Shown here: positions 1 through 8,789 of the stretch, piece by piece
Layout of the letters: every line of letters begins with the position of its first letter
How positions within the stretch are numbered: the stretch's first letter is position 1
From: Prosthecomicrobium sp. N25
Lineage (GTDB): Bacteria > Pseudomonadota > Alphaproteobacteria > Rhizobiales > Ancalomicrobiaceae
DNA length: 64,000 nt
Direction of reading: 5' to 3'
Assembly (NCBI RefSeq): GCF_037203705.1
Contig: NZ_JBBCAT010000001.1
Span: forward strand, 1,957,418 to 2,021,417
Made by a program: the position numbers and the translations under genes
Notes under the pieces: generated by a model
Told to the model about the DNA's origin: nothing
The model's database searches: none
What the model saw: only the letters and a program-made list of their open reading frames with translations

Positions 1-1
1 C

Positions 2-2296
2 GGGGCCACGGCCCTGTCCGACCAGATGGACCTGATGGGCCAGGCGGCCGCCCGGCACGCCGAACGCCTCGGCCATGGCCATGCGGAACGGGCCCGGGAG
101 TGGTTCCGGCGCGGGCAGGCGGTCATGGCGCGGCTCGGCGGCGCGGCCGCGGCCGGCACCCTGCCGGACCTCATCGCCGCCTATGCCCGCGACGCCGCCG
201 AGCGCGGGGTCCTCACCCTCGATGCGCTGCGCGAGCGCGGCAACAACGACATCGCCCACCAGGCCGAGGGCACGCCGCCGGTGCTGGTCTACGACTACGA
301 GACGGTCGTGGACGGCGCCGGGCTCCGCCGGCCGGTCAACTACATGCTGCTGCGGATCCTGCCGCCGGCGGGCGTCGAGGTGAACGACCGCAAGCGGCCC
401 TACGTCATCATCGACCCACGCGCCGGTCACGGCGCCGGCATCGGCGGCTTCAAGGCCGACAGCCAGGTGGGAGTGGCGCTCCACGCCGGCCACCCGGTCT
501 ATTTCGTCGCCTTCCGGCCCCATCCGGAGCCCGGCCAGACGCTCGCCGACGTGACCTTCGCGGAGGGCGAGTTCATCCGCACCATCGCGCGCCGCCACCC
601 GGATTCGCCCAAGCCCATCGTGGTCGGCAATTGCCAGGGCGGCTGGGCGACCCTGCTCCTGGCCGCCACCAACCCGGACCTCACCGGGCCGCTGGTCATC
701 AACGGCGCCCCTGTGGCGACATGGTCGGGCCGCATCGGCGAGAGCCCGATGCGATACAACGGCGGCCTGCTCGGCGGCGTGCTGCCGGCGCTCGTGCTGT
801 CCGACCTTGGTGGCGGCGAGTTCGACGGCGCCCACCTCGTCTCGAACTTCGAGATGCTGAACCCCGCCCGAAACTACTTCGGGAAGTACTACGACCTCTA
901 TGCCGACGTCGACGGCGCGCGCGAGAAATTCCTGGAGTTCGAGCGCTGGTGGGGCGGCTACCACTTCATGAACGAGGCCGAGATCCACTGGATCGTCGAA
1001 CAGCTCTTCGTCGGCAACCGGCTCGCCCGCGGCGAGGCCCGGCTCGAGCGCGGCCGCCCGGTCGACATCCGGCAGATCCGCTCGCCCATCATCGTCTTCG
1101 CCAGCCGCGGCGACAACATCACCCCGCCCCAGCAGGCCCTGAACTGGATCGCCGACGCCTACGCGGACGAGCACGAGATCAAGATCCGCGGCCAGCGCAT
1201 TGTCTACATGGTGCACGACAAGGTCGGTCACCTCGGCATCTTCGTCTCCTCGTCGATCGCCCGGCGCGAGCACACCGAGGTGACGTCGACCCTGCAGACC
1301 ATCGAGGCGCTCGCCCCCGGCCTTTACGAGATGCGCATCGACGACCAGGTCGGCGAGGGGATCCACGCGCATTTCACGGTCAGCTTCCACGAGCGCCGCA
1401 TGGAGGACGTCCGGCACATCGACGGAAGCCATCGCCGCGAGGAGGTCGCCTTCGCGGCGGTCGACCGGCTGAGCCGGCTCGGCGCGGAGGTCTACGACAT
1501 GGCGCTGCGCCCGGCGCGGCGCGCCGCCGTCACCCCGGTCTCCGTCGAGGCCTTCCGCGAACTGCATCCCGGCCGCGTCGGGCGACTCGCCTTCTCGGAC
1601 CGCAACCCGCTCGTCGGCCCGGTGGCGGCGGCGGCCGACCGGATCCGGGCGGAGCGCAAGCCCGTGCCGGCCGACCATCCCGTCCGCCAGATGGAACGGC
1701 TCTGGGCCGACGCCGTCGAGCAGTCGCTCGACCTCATGAGGGACGTCCGCGATGCGTGGTTCGAACTCGCCTTCCTCGGCCTGCACATGTCGCCCGTCAT
1801 GCAGATGCTCGGCCGCTCGCACAATCTCGAACGCACCCGTGCGGATTCGCGTGAGCTCCACCGCCTGCCCGAGGTCCAGACCATCCTCGCCGGCATCGAG
1901 CGCGGCGGCCTCGCGGAAGGCGTGATCCGCATGCTGGTCCTGCTGGCGCACGCCCGCGGATCGGTCCGTCGCGACCGGCTGGAGCGCTCCTCCGAGGTCA
2001 TGAGCCGGCAGGAGCCCTTCACCACGCTGGGACCCCAGGAGCGGGTCATGATCATCCACGAGCAGACCGTCATCGTGGAGTTCGAGCGCGCCCGGGCGAT
2101 CGAGACCCTGCCGAAGCTCATCCGCACCCCGGCCGAGCGGCGGCGCGCCCTCCAGCTCGTGGACTACATCGCCGGGCCGGCGGCCGAGATGGAGCCGCAC
2201 ACGGTCGAGACCCTGGCGGCCATGCGCGAGGCGCTGAAGCGCAAGACGCTGGAGGTGGTCGCGCCCCCGGCCGGCAAAACCGGAACTGCCGCCTGA
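2..2296 (+). CDS. DUF3141 alpha/beta-hydrolase, PHA-synthase-like (5' end outside window)
   Basis: The frame is open to the left edge, so the true start probably lies upstream; the first in-window ATG is at 26. Counting from it, the alpha/beta-hydrolase core lies at about residues 85-430. The nucleophile elbow reads G-N-C-Q-G-G with Cys203 in place of the usual serine, as in polyhydroxyalkanoate synthases. A late histidine sits in HDKVGHLG, where the catalytic His is expected. The C-terminal third is helical and has no catalytic motif I can name. DUF3141 proteins resemble PHA synthases or depolymerases, but their reaction is not established. The gene ends 18 bp from the convergent lyase gene at 2315, so the two share a terminator region. 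Family assignment is firm; function is uncertain. Confidence 0.8.
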   Translation, partial: GATALSDQMDLMGQAAARHAERLGHGHAERAREWFRRGQAVMARLGGAAAAGTLPDLIAAYARDAAERGVLTLDALRERGNNDIAHQAEGTPPVLVYDYETVVDGAGLRRPVNYMLLRILPPAGVEVNDRKRPYVIIDPRAGHGAGIGGFKADSQVGVALHAGHPVYFVAFRPHPEPGQTLADVTFAEGEFIRTIARRHPDSPKPIVVGNCQGGWATLLLAATNPDLTGPLVINGAPVATWSGRIGESPMRYNGGLLGGVLPALVLSDLGGGEFDGAHLVSNFEMLNPARNYFGKYYDLYADVDGAREKFLEFERWWGGYHFMNEAEIHWIVEQLFVGNRLARGEARLERGRPVDIRQIRSPIIVFASRGDNITPPQQALNWIADAYADEHEIKIRGQRIVYMVHDKVGHLGIFVSSSIARREHTEVTSTLQTIEALAPGLYEMRIDDQVGEGIHAHFTVSFHERRMEDVRHIDGSHRREEVAFAAVDRLSRLGAEVYDMALRPARRAAVTPVSVEAFRELHPGRVGRLAFSDRNPLVGPVAAAADRIRAERKPVPADHPVRQMERLWADAVEQSLDLMRDVRDAWFELAFLGLHMSPVMQMLGRSHNLERTRADSRELHRLPEVQTILAGIERGGLAEGVIRMLVLLAHARGSVRRDRLERSSEVMSRQEPFTTLGPQERVMIIHEQTVIVEFERARAIETLPKLIRTPAERRRALQLVDYIAGPAAEMEPHTVETLAAMREALKRKTLEVVAPPAGKTGTAA

Positions 2297-2314
2297 TGTT
2301 CCTGAACGGCCGGG

Positions 2315-3241
2315 TCAGAAGCCGACCCGGTCGCCGCCCTTGAGCTCGAGGATGCCGCGGGCCTCCGCCGGCGTGGCGACCTCGAGCCCCAGCCCCTCGA
2401 TGATCTGGCGCACCTGGCGCACCTGGGCGGCGTTGGACCCGGCGAGGCGGCCCGGGCCGAGCCAGAGCGAGTCCTCGAGCCCCACCCGCACGTTGCCCCC
2501 CATCGAAGCCGCCATGGCGGCAATCGGCAGCTGGTGCCGCCCCGCGCCGAGCACCGACCAGCGGTAGTTCGAGCCGAACAGCCGGTCCGCCGTCCGCTTC
2601 ATGTGGGCGACGTCCTCGGGGTGCGGGCCGATCCCGCCCAGGATGCCGAACACGCTCTGCACGAAGAAGGGCGGCTTCACGACCCCGCGGTCGGCGAAAT
2701 GGGCGAGTGTGTAGAGATGGCCGATGTCGTAGCACTCGATCTCGAAGCGGGTGCCGTTCTCCGCGCAGGTGGTCAGGATGTACTCGATGTCCGTAAAGGT
2801 GTTCTTGAAGATCCGCTCGCGCGAGGTCTCCAGATACTCCCGCTCCCAGGCGTGCCGGAAGTCATTGAAGCGCTCGAGCATCGGATAGAGCCCGAAGTTC
2901 ATCGAACCCATGTTGAGCGAGGCCACCTCCGGCTTGAAGGTCGCCGCCGGCCGCACCCGCTCCTCGATCGTCATGGTGGCGGCGCCGCCCGTCGTCAGGT
3001 TCACGACCACGTCGCTCGCCTGCTTGATGCGCGACAGGAACGGCGCAAAGGCCTCAGGGGTCTGGTCGGGTCGCCCGTCGACCGGGTTGCGCGCATGCAG
3101 GTGCACGATCGCGGCGCCGGCCTCCGCGGCCCCGATCGCGGCCTCGGCGATCTCCTCGGGCGTCACCGGCAGGTGCGGCGACATGGATGGCGTGTGGATC
3201 GACCCCGTGACGGCGCAGGTGATGACGACTTTGCGGGACAT
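2315..3241 (-). CDS. Beta-keto acid cleavage enzyme (BKACE, DUF849)
   Basis: This 308-residue protein has the BKACE TIM-barrel pattern. The N-terminal strand VVITCAVTGS is followed by the metal-binding pair His47-Leu-His49 in IVHLHAR, then by the NLTTGG strand. The family condenses a beta-keto acid with acetyl-CoA and splits it into acetoacetate and a new CoA ester, using Zn2+. The founding member cleaves 3-keto-5-aminohexanoate in lysine fermentation, but many members act on carnitine-derived or other keto acids, so the substrate cannot be read from the sequence. It follows the sugar-type ABC permease by 106 bp on the same strand and may be its last operon gene. Length is normal for the family. 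Confidence 0.85.
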   Translation of the reverse strand: MSRKVVITCAVTGSIHTPSMSPHLPVTPEEIAEAAIGAAEAGAAIVHLHARNPVDGRPDQTPEAFAPFLSRIKQASDVVVNLTTGGAATMTIEERVRPAATFKPEVASLNMGSMNFGLYPMLERFNDFRHAWEREYLETSRERIFKNTFTDIEYILTTCAENGTRFEIECYDIGHLYTLAHFADRGVVKPPFFVQSVFGILGGIGPHPEDVAHMKRTADRLFGSNYRWSVLGAGRHQLPIAAMAASMGGNVRVGLEDSLWLGPGRLAGSNAAQVRQVRQIIEGLGLEVATPAEARGILELKGGDRVGF

Positions 3242-3347
3242 GGCAGCTCCTCGTCGGCTCGCCCGTTGTTAGCGCGGCCGGGCGGCGAGCGCGAGACGGC
3301 GTCGGCCCGCCCTCCAGCGCGGTTTCGGCGGATGAAACAGCGGGCCG

Positions 3348-4388
3348 CTAGCCGGCCCTCGCCCCGTGCGCCGCTGTCCTGAGCCGCTCGGCGTAGACGT
3401 TGATGACGAGTGCGGCGAGCAGGATCAGGCCGCGGATCAGGATCTTCAGGAAGCTGTCGATGTTGACGTGGTCGAGGCCGTTGTTGAGGACGCCGAGCAC
3501 GAAGAGCCCCACGATCGTGTTGCCGATTCCGCCGCGCCCGCCGAAGAGGCTCGTTCCGCCGACCACCACCGCCGCGATGGCGTCGAGCAGGTAGCTGTCG
3601 AACTCGTTCTGCTGCGCGCTGCCGAAATAGGCGACGCCCAGCATGCCGGCGAGCCCGGAGCACATGGCCGAGATGACCATCACGGCGCCGATGATCAGAC
3701 GCACGTTGACACCCGAATACTCCGCCGCCTCGCGGTTCCCGCCTACCATGTAGACGTAGCGGCCGAAGCGCGTGTAGGTCAGCACGAGGTGCGCCACCAG
3801 GAGCGTCGTCGCCGCCACGATCACGATCCACGGCACGCCGCCGATCGAGCGCGATCCGAGCGTGACGATGATGTCCGGCACCGAGTAGGCGATCTGGCCG
3901 CGCACCAGGAGCGCGCAGACGCCCGCCGCGATCTGCATCATGGCGAGGGTCATGATGAAGGACGGGATGCCGATCCGGGTCACGCCCACCGCCGTGACGA
4001 GGCCGAGCGCCCCGCAGGTCATCAGCGCGAGCAGCACCGCGGCCGGGCCGGGCAGCGGCAGGTTCGCGATGTTCACGCTCGCGTCCTGGAGCGTGAAGAA
4101 GGCGACCACGATCCCGGTCGCGTTGGCGACCGCAGCGACCGACAGGTCGATCTCGGCCGTCAGGATCACGAAGGTGAGGCCGACCGCGATGATGGCCGTG
4201 ACCGAGATCTGCTGGAGGATGTTCCAGACGTTGCCGACCGTGGCGAAGGAGGGGCTCGCGAAGGAGAAGAAGACGACGAGCGCGAGGAGGGTCAGGAAGG
4301 GCGCGATGTTGCGCAGCTGGTTCTTCAGGAAGAAGCCGAGCCCGCGGGGGGCCGAGGGGCGGTCGAGTGTGGTCTCGGTCGAGCTCAT
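3348..4388 (-). CDS. Sugar ABC transporter permease, RbsC type
   Basis: A 346-residue integral membrane protein with about ten hydrophobic segments and the BPD_transp_2 look of ribose/xylose/autoinducer-2 permeases. Conserved blocks include GLTFVILTAEIDLSV (cytoplasmic membrane, about residues 76-90) and VVVGGTSLFGGRGGIGNT. It forms the channel of an importer with the ATPase encoded just upstream (20 bp gap) and the periplasmic binding protein at 6112-7143. The order binding protein, ATPase, permease is typical of carbohydrate-uptake family 2. The substrate is unknown; divergent mtnK suggests methylthioribose or a related pentose. Confidence 0.9.
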   Translation of the reverse strand: MSSTETTLDRPSAPRGLGFFLKNQLRNIAPFLTLLALVVFFSFASPSFATVGNVWNILQQISVTAIIAVGLTFVILTAEIDLSVAAVANATGIVVAFFTLQDASVNIANLPLPGPAAVLLALMTCGALGLVTAVGVTRIGIPSFIMTLAMMQIAAGVCALLVRGQIAYSVPDIIVTLGSRSIGGVPWIVIVAATTLLVAHLVLTYTRFGRYVYMVGGNREAAEYSGVNVRLIIGAVMVISAMCSGLAGMLGVAYFGSAQQNEFDSYLLDAIAAVVVGGTSLFGGRGGIGNTIVGLFVLGVLNNGLDHVNIDSFLKILIRGLILLAALVINVYAERLRTAAHGARAG

Positions 4389-4408
4389 GGGCGGGTCCCG
4401 TGGTGGTC

Positions 4409-5911
4409 TCAGGCGGCTGCGAGGAGCTGGTCCTTGGTGATCTTGGTGTCGGTGAACTCCTCGGCGATCGTGCCACGGCGCAGGACCAGGATCCGGTCCG
4501 CCATCGACAGCACGGTTTCCGGCTCGGTCGACACCACCACGACCGCGATGCCGCGCTCCTTGAGCGAGCGGACGATGTGCACGACGTCCTCCTTGGCGCC
4601 GACATCCATGCCGCGCGTCGGCTCCGACAGGATGAGGACACGCGGCGGACGGGTCAGCCAGCGGGCGAGCGCCACCTTCTGCTGGTTGCCGCCCGACAGG
4701 GAGCCGAGCCGCGTGTCCGGTCCGGGCGCCTTGATGGACAGGGTGCGGATGTGGCCGGCCGCGATCTCGCGCTCCCGGGCCGGCTTCAGGAACAGCCGCG
4801 ACAGGTGCTCCAGGATCGAGATCGAGATGTTCTTGTAGATAGGCAGGTCGGCGAACAGCATGTCGCGCCGGCTCTCCGGCACGTAGGCGATGCCGGCCCG
4901 CTTGGCCGTCGCCGTGTTGGCGAGCCGCGTCGGCGCGCCCTCGACGAGGATGCGGCCCCGGTCGGGCGCGATCTTGCCGAAGAGCGAGCGGGCGAGCTCG
5001 ATCTGCCCGCAGCCCATGAAGCCGTAGATGCCCAGCACCTCGCCGCCCCTGACCTTGAGCGAGATGTCGTCGAAGGCGGTCCCGAAGCCGAGCGCCTCCG
5101 TCTCCATGACGACCGGCGCTTCCTTCGGCGACGTCAGGGTGATCTCGCTGAGCCAGCTCTCCTCAAGGTCCTCGCGGCCCGACCCGATCATCCGCTCGAT
5201 GATCCAGCCCTTGTCGGTCTCCGCCGTGACCGGCGCGGTGACGACCTTCCGGCCGTTGCGGAAGATCGTGATCGTGTCGGAGATCCGGAGGATGTCGTCC
5301 AGGAAGTGCGAGATGAAGACGATCGAACGCCCGCTCTCGCGCAGCTTGCGCAGGACGGCGAAGAGTCGCTCGGTCTCCGGCGGCGACAGCGCCGAGGTCG
5401 GCTCGTCGAGGATGATGATCCGCGCGCCCGAGAAGAGCACCCGCGACAGTTCGACGAGCTGCTGGATGCCGATCGGCAGGCTCCCGGCCGGCATGCGGGT
5501 GTCGATGTCGAGGCCGAGGTTGACGAGCTGCTCGCGCGCCGCCTTGTGCATGCCCGCCCAGTCGACCACCCCGAAGCGGTTGACCGGCTGCGCGCCCAGG
5601 AAGACGTTCTCGGCGACCGTCAGGTCCGGCGCGATCGAAAGCTCCTGGTGCACCATCCCGATCCCGGCCGCGAGCGCGTCGCGCGTGGAGCGGAACTGCA
5701 CCGGCTTCCCGTCGATCGCCATGGTGCCCGTATAGCTCGCATGCACCCCGGCGATGATCTTCATGAGCGTGCTCTTGCCCGCCCCATTCTCGCCGATCAG
5801 CCCATGGATCTCCCCGGCCCGCAGTGTGAAGTCGACGTCCTTCAGCGCCTGCACGCCGCCGAAGGACTTGGAGACGCCGGTGAGCGACAGGAGGGGAGGG
5901 GAATCCGTCAT
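4409..5911 (-). CDS. Sugar ABC transporter ATP-binding protein, RbsA type (two NBDs)
   Basis: A 500-residue protein with two ATPase domains in one chain, as in RbsA, XylG and MglA. The first Walker A is GENGAGKST (residues 40-48). The second domain has the degenerate loop GFMGCGQ without the lysine but keeps a good signature motif, LSGGNQQK. This asymmetry is normal for the family. The start chosen at 5911 (MTDSPP) opens directly onto the conserved ATPase strand; the frame stays open to 6103 but the extra residues are arginine- and proline-rich with no homology signal. It energises import with the permease downstream and the binding protein upstream. Confidence 0.9.
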   Translation of the reverse strand: MTDSPPLLSLTGVSKSFGGVQALKDVDFTLRAGEIHGLIGENGAGKSTLMKIIAGVHASYTGTMAIDGKPVQFRSTRDALAAGIGMVHQELSIAPDLTVAENVFLGAQPVNRFGVVDWAGMHKAAREQLVNLGLDIDTRMPAGSLPIGIQQLVELSRVLFSGARIIILDEPTSALSPPETERLFAVLRKLRESGRSIVFISHFLDDILRISDTITIFRNGRKVVTAPVTAETDKGWIIERMIGSGREDLEESWLSEITLTSPKEAPVVMETEALGFGTAFDDISLKVRGGEVLGIYGFMGCGQIELARSLFGKIAPDRGRILVEGAPTRLANTATAKRAGIAYVPESRRDMLFADLPIYKNISISILEHLSRLFLKPAREREIAAGHIRTLSIKAPGPDTRLGSLSGGNQQKVALARWLTRPPRVLILSEPTRGMDVGAKEDVVHIVRSLKERGIAVVVVSTEPETVLSMADRILVLRRGTIAEEFTDTKITKDQLLAAA

Positions 5912-6111
5912 GCGGCCGTCCTGGTTCGACTGTCGTTCGCGTCCTGTGGACTCGGGAGGCCGGTCCGTGGCCGGGCGCCCCCGCCCCCTGCAGCCCTGCC
6001 GGTCCGGACGCGCGCCGGAGGCGGACGGACGTGGAGACCGCCCGCCCCGAAAGGCCCGCCCGGGATGCGGGGCGGGTGGCCCCGCCGCCGGTCCCGGACG
6101 CATGTGCCGCG

Positions 6112-7143
6112 TCAGATGAGGAACTGCTCCTCCATCCAGGCCATGCCGGGGGCGTTGGCCTTGGTCACCACGGGGCCGTCCGTGATGATGTGCTTGGGGA
6201 TGTCGGTGCCGGTCTTGGCGCCGTGGATGACGGCCGCCACGCCCGCCACGATCGCGCCGCCGTGGATGCGGCAGGACGGATTGCGGACGGTGGCGAACAT
6301 GCGCCCGTCCGAGACCGCCGCGATGGCCGGCGGCATGGCGTCGACGCCGCCGATCTTGATCTCGGTCCGGCCCTTGGCCTTCATGACGTTGTAGGCGGCG
6401 AGCGCCATGTCGTCGTTGTGGAAGAAGGCCGCGTCGATCTTCGGGTGCTTGGTGAGATAGGACTCCCAGAGTCGCACCGCCTTGGTGACGTCCCAGTCCG
6501 CCGGCTGCGTCTCCAGCACCTCGATCTTCGGGAACTTCTTGACGACGCTGTCGAAGCCGCGCGCGCGGCCCTGCGCGCCGGTGTGCCCGAGGGCGCCCTG
6601 CGTCATGATGATCTTGCCCTCGCCGCCGATCGCGTCGACGAGCGCCTGGGTCACCGAGGCGCCCATGAACTCGTTATCGGGGGCCAGGAACGTGTGCACG
6701 CCGATGGAATCGAGCGGCGCGATCAGCGTGTCCATGTCGATGACCGGGATGCCGGACTCGATCATCTTGTTGACCGGCGCCGTCAGCGTGCCGATGCCGA
6801 AGGCCTGGATGGCGACGAAGTCCCACTTCTGCGAGGCCATGTTGTCGATGGCCGAGCGCTGCTTGACGGCGTCGAGCTGCCCGTCGAACCAGGTCACCTC
6901 CACGTTGAAGAGCTTGCCCCAGTACTCGGCCGCCTGCTTGCCCTGGGCGCACCAGGTCGCCTGCAGGCCGGCATTCGAAAAGGCCGCCTTGAGCGGACGG
7001 GTCGCGCGGCCGGCCTCCTTGGCCATGGCCTGCGCCACGAACGGGTCGAAGCCGAAGCCGGCGAGCGCGGCCGCCCCGGCCGCCAGGGACGCATTCCGGA
7101 TCAGGCCGCGGCGCGAGAGCCCGGCATCATTGTCCTCGGACAT
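6112..7143 (-). CDS. Periplasmic sugar-binding protein, RbsB type, Tat signal
   Basis: A 343-residue periplasmic-binding protein of the Peripla_BP_4 fold. The N-terminus has a twin-arginine signal (LSRRGLIRNASLAAG, residues 9-23), so it is probably exported folded by Tat. The mature part has alternating strands and helices, with FHNDDMALAAYNVMKAKG near residues 225-242, the hinge region typical of ribose-type binding proteins. The ribosome site GGAGGAA lies about 7 nt before ATG. It is first in the operon, is followed by the ATPase and permease genes, and is divergent from mtnK across 229 bp. Ligand unknown; a pentose or methylthioribose is inferred from context only. Confidence 0.88.
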   Translation of the reverse strand: MSEDNDAGLSRRGLIRNASLAAGAAALAGFGFDPFVAQAMAKEAGRATRPLKAAFSNAGLQATWCAQGKQAAEYWGKLFNVEVTWFDGQLDAVKQRSAIDNMASQKWDFVAIQAFGIGTLTAPVNKMIESGIPVIDMDTLIAPLDSIGVHTFLAPDNEFMGASVTQALVDAIGGEGKIIMTQGALGHTGAQGRARGFDSVVKKFPKIEVLETQPADWDVTKAVRLWESYLTKHPKIDAAFFHNDDMALAAYNVMKAKGRTEIKIGGVDAMPPAIAAVSDGRMFATVRNPSCRIHGGAIVAGVAAVIHGAKTGTDIPKHIITDGPVVTKANAPGMAWMEEQFLI

Positions 7144-7372
7144 GGGTCTTCCTCCACCTTTATTGGCTCGGGACGCCGGTCCTTGCCGGGCCCGTACCGA
7201 AACAGGCTGCCACGGGATTCAAATCGGTTCAATCCGTCGCGGCATAATTCCTCGGACATTTTCGCAAGGCAGGTCCGCGCCCCGGGGCCTTGCGGGAGGC
7301 CGCTACTTGCCGAGCGTCAGCAACGGGTTATGCTTCGCCGCAACAAGCAGGGACTGCGGGAGGAACACCTCG

Positions 7373-8659
7373 ATGGACGACGCCCAGCGCGTGGCGGCGG
7401 GCTACCGCCCGCTGTCCGAAGCCGATCTGCCACGCTACCTCGCCGGCCTCCCCGGCATGGCCGACCGGCTCGGCGGACCGCCCGCAGGCTGGACGGTGCG
7501 CGAAGTCGGCGACGGAAACCTGAACCTCGTCTTCATCGTCAAGGGACCGGCCGGCGGCGTCGCGGTCAAGCAGGCGCTCCCCTACGTCCGGCTCGTGGGC
7601 GAATCCTGGCCGCTGCCGCTGTCCCGTGCCCATTACGAGCAGATGGCCCTCGCCGAGCAGGCCCGCCTCGTGCCCGGCCGCACCCCCGCGATCCGCCACT
7701 ACGACGAGCGCCTCGCCCTCATCGTCATGGAGCTCCTGGAGCCGCACGTGATCATGCGCCGCGGCATGATCGCCGGCACGCGCTACCCGGCCTTCGCGGC
7801 CGAGATCGCCGACTTCATGGCCCGCACCCTCTACTTCACCTCCGATCTCGCGCTGACGGCCGCGGCCAAGAAGGACCGCGTCGGCGCCTTCGCGGGCAAT
7901 CACGCCCTCTGCAAGATCACCGAGGACCTGATCTTCACCGACCCCTACCGGGTCGCCGCCAACAACCGCTGGACCAGCCCCGAGCTCGACGACATCGCCG
8001 CCGCCTTCCGCGAGGATCTCGACCTCCACGTCGCCGTCTCGCGCCTGAAGCTGAAGTTCCTGAGCGCCGCGGAGGCCATGCTGCACGGCGACCTGCACAC
8101 CGGGTCGATCATGGTGACCGAGGCCGAAACCCGTGTCATCGATCCGGAATTCGCCTTCTACGGCCCGATGGGCTTCGACATCGGCGCCGTGATCGCCAAT
8201 CTGCTCCTCAACTATCTCTCGCAGCCCGGCCACGAGACCGAGCCGGGCGGCCGGCGCGCCTACCAGCGCTGGGTCCTGGACACAGTGGGCGAGGTGTGGT
8301 CCCGCTTCCGCGACGACTTCCTCGCCCTCTGGCGCGCGAACCCGACCGGCGACGCCTATCCGCCCGACCTCTTCCAGGGCATGGCCGGCGCCGCCCGTCT
8401 CGAGGAAGAGCGTCAGGCCTTCATGGACCGGCTGTGGCGCGACACGGTCGGCTTCGCGGCCGCCAAGATGATCCGCCGCATCCTCGGCCTCGCCCACAAC
8501 CTCGACCTGGAGAGCATCCCCGACCGCCGCCTCAAGGCGGCCGCCGAGACGGCCGCGCTCGGGATGGCGCGCACGATGATGGTCGAGACCGAGCGCTTCC
8601 CCTCGGTCGACGCCATCCTGGCGCGGGCCGAGGCCGCCGGCGCGAGCGTCCGCGCCTGA
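7373..8659 (+). CDS. mtnK: S-methyl-5-thioribose kinase
   Basis: A 428-residue kinase of the aminoglycoside phosphotransferase-like fold that phosphorylates 5-methylthioribose at C1 in methionine salvage. Recognisable parts are EVGDGNLNLVF (glycine-rich nucleotide loop), AVKQALPYVR (lysine), the catalytic loop MLHGDLHTGS and the metal-binding DPEFAFYGPMGFD. The length fits bacterial MtnK. The start at 7373 has GGGAGGAA about 8 nt upstream; the longer open frame to 6482 reads through the divergent binding protein gene. No mtnA isomerase or downstream salvage enzyme is in the window, so the kinase either feeds a pathway encoded elsewhere or serves the adjacent sugar importer. Confidence 0.9.
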   Translation: MDDAQRVAAGYRPLSEADLPRYLAGLPGMADRLGGPPAGWTVREVGDGNLNLVFIVKGPAGGVAVKQALPYVRLVGESWPLPLSRAHYEQMALAEQARLVPGRTPAIRHYDERLALIVMELLEPHVIMRRGMIAGTRYPAFAAEIADFMARTLYFTSDLALTAAAKKDRVGAFAGNHALCKITEDLIFTDPYRVAANNRWTSPELDDIAAAFREDLDLHVAVSRLKLKFLSAAEAMLHGDLHTGSIMVTEAETRVIDPEFAFYGPMGFDIGAVIANLLLNYLSQPGHETEPGGRRAYQRWVLDTVGEVWSRFRDDFLALWRANPTGDAYPPDLFQGMAGAARLEEERQAFMDRLWRDTVGFAAAKMIRRILGLAHNLDLESIPDRRLKAAAETAALGMARTMMVETERFPSVDAILARAEAAGASVRA

Positions 8660-8789
8660 GCCTCCCGCCGCCCGCCCGCGGCAGACCAGACCCGCACCGG
8701 CCCGGCCGGTCGGCCCTGGCCTCCGCAACGGGCTTGGCGTAGGAGTGTGTGCCCATTTCGGCGCCAGTTCCCGATCGAAAGATTTCACG

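Noticed and set aside
7230-7262. Imperfect dyad around CAAATCGGTTCAAT in the mtnK/importer promoter region
   Set aside because: Only about half of the arm positions pair, which is too weak to call an operator.
6031-8742. A 903-residue plus-strand open frame across the binding protein and mtnK
   Set aside because: It runs antisense to the binding protein and out of frame with mtnK, and its composition is that of a shadow frame.
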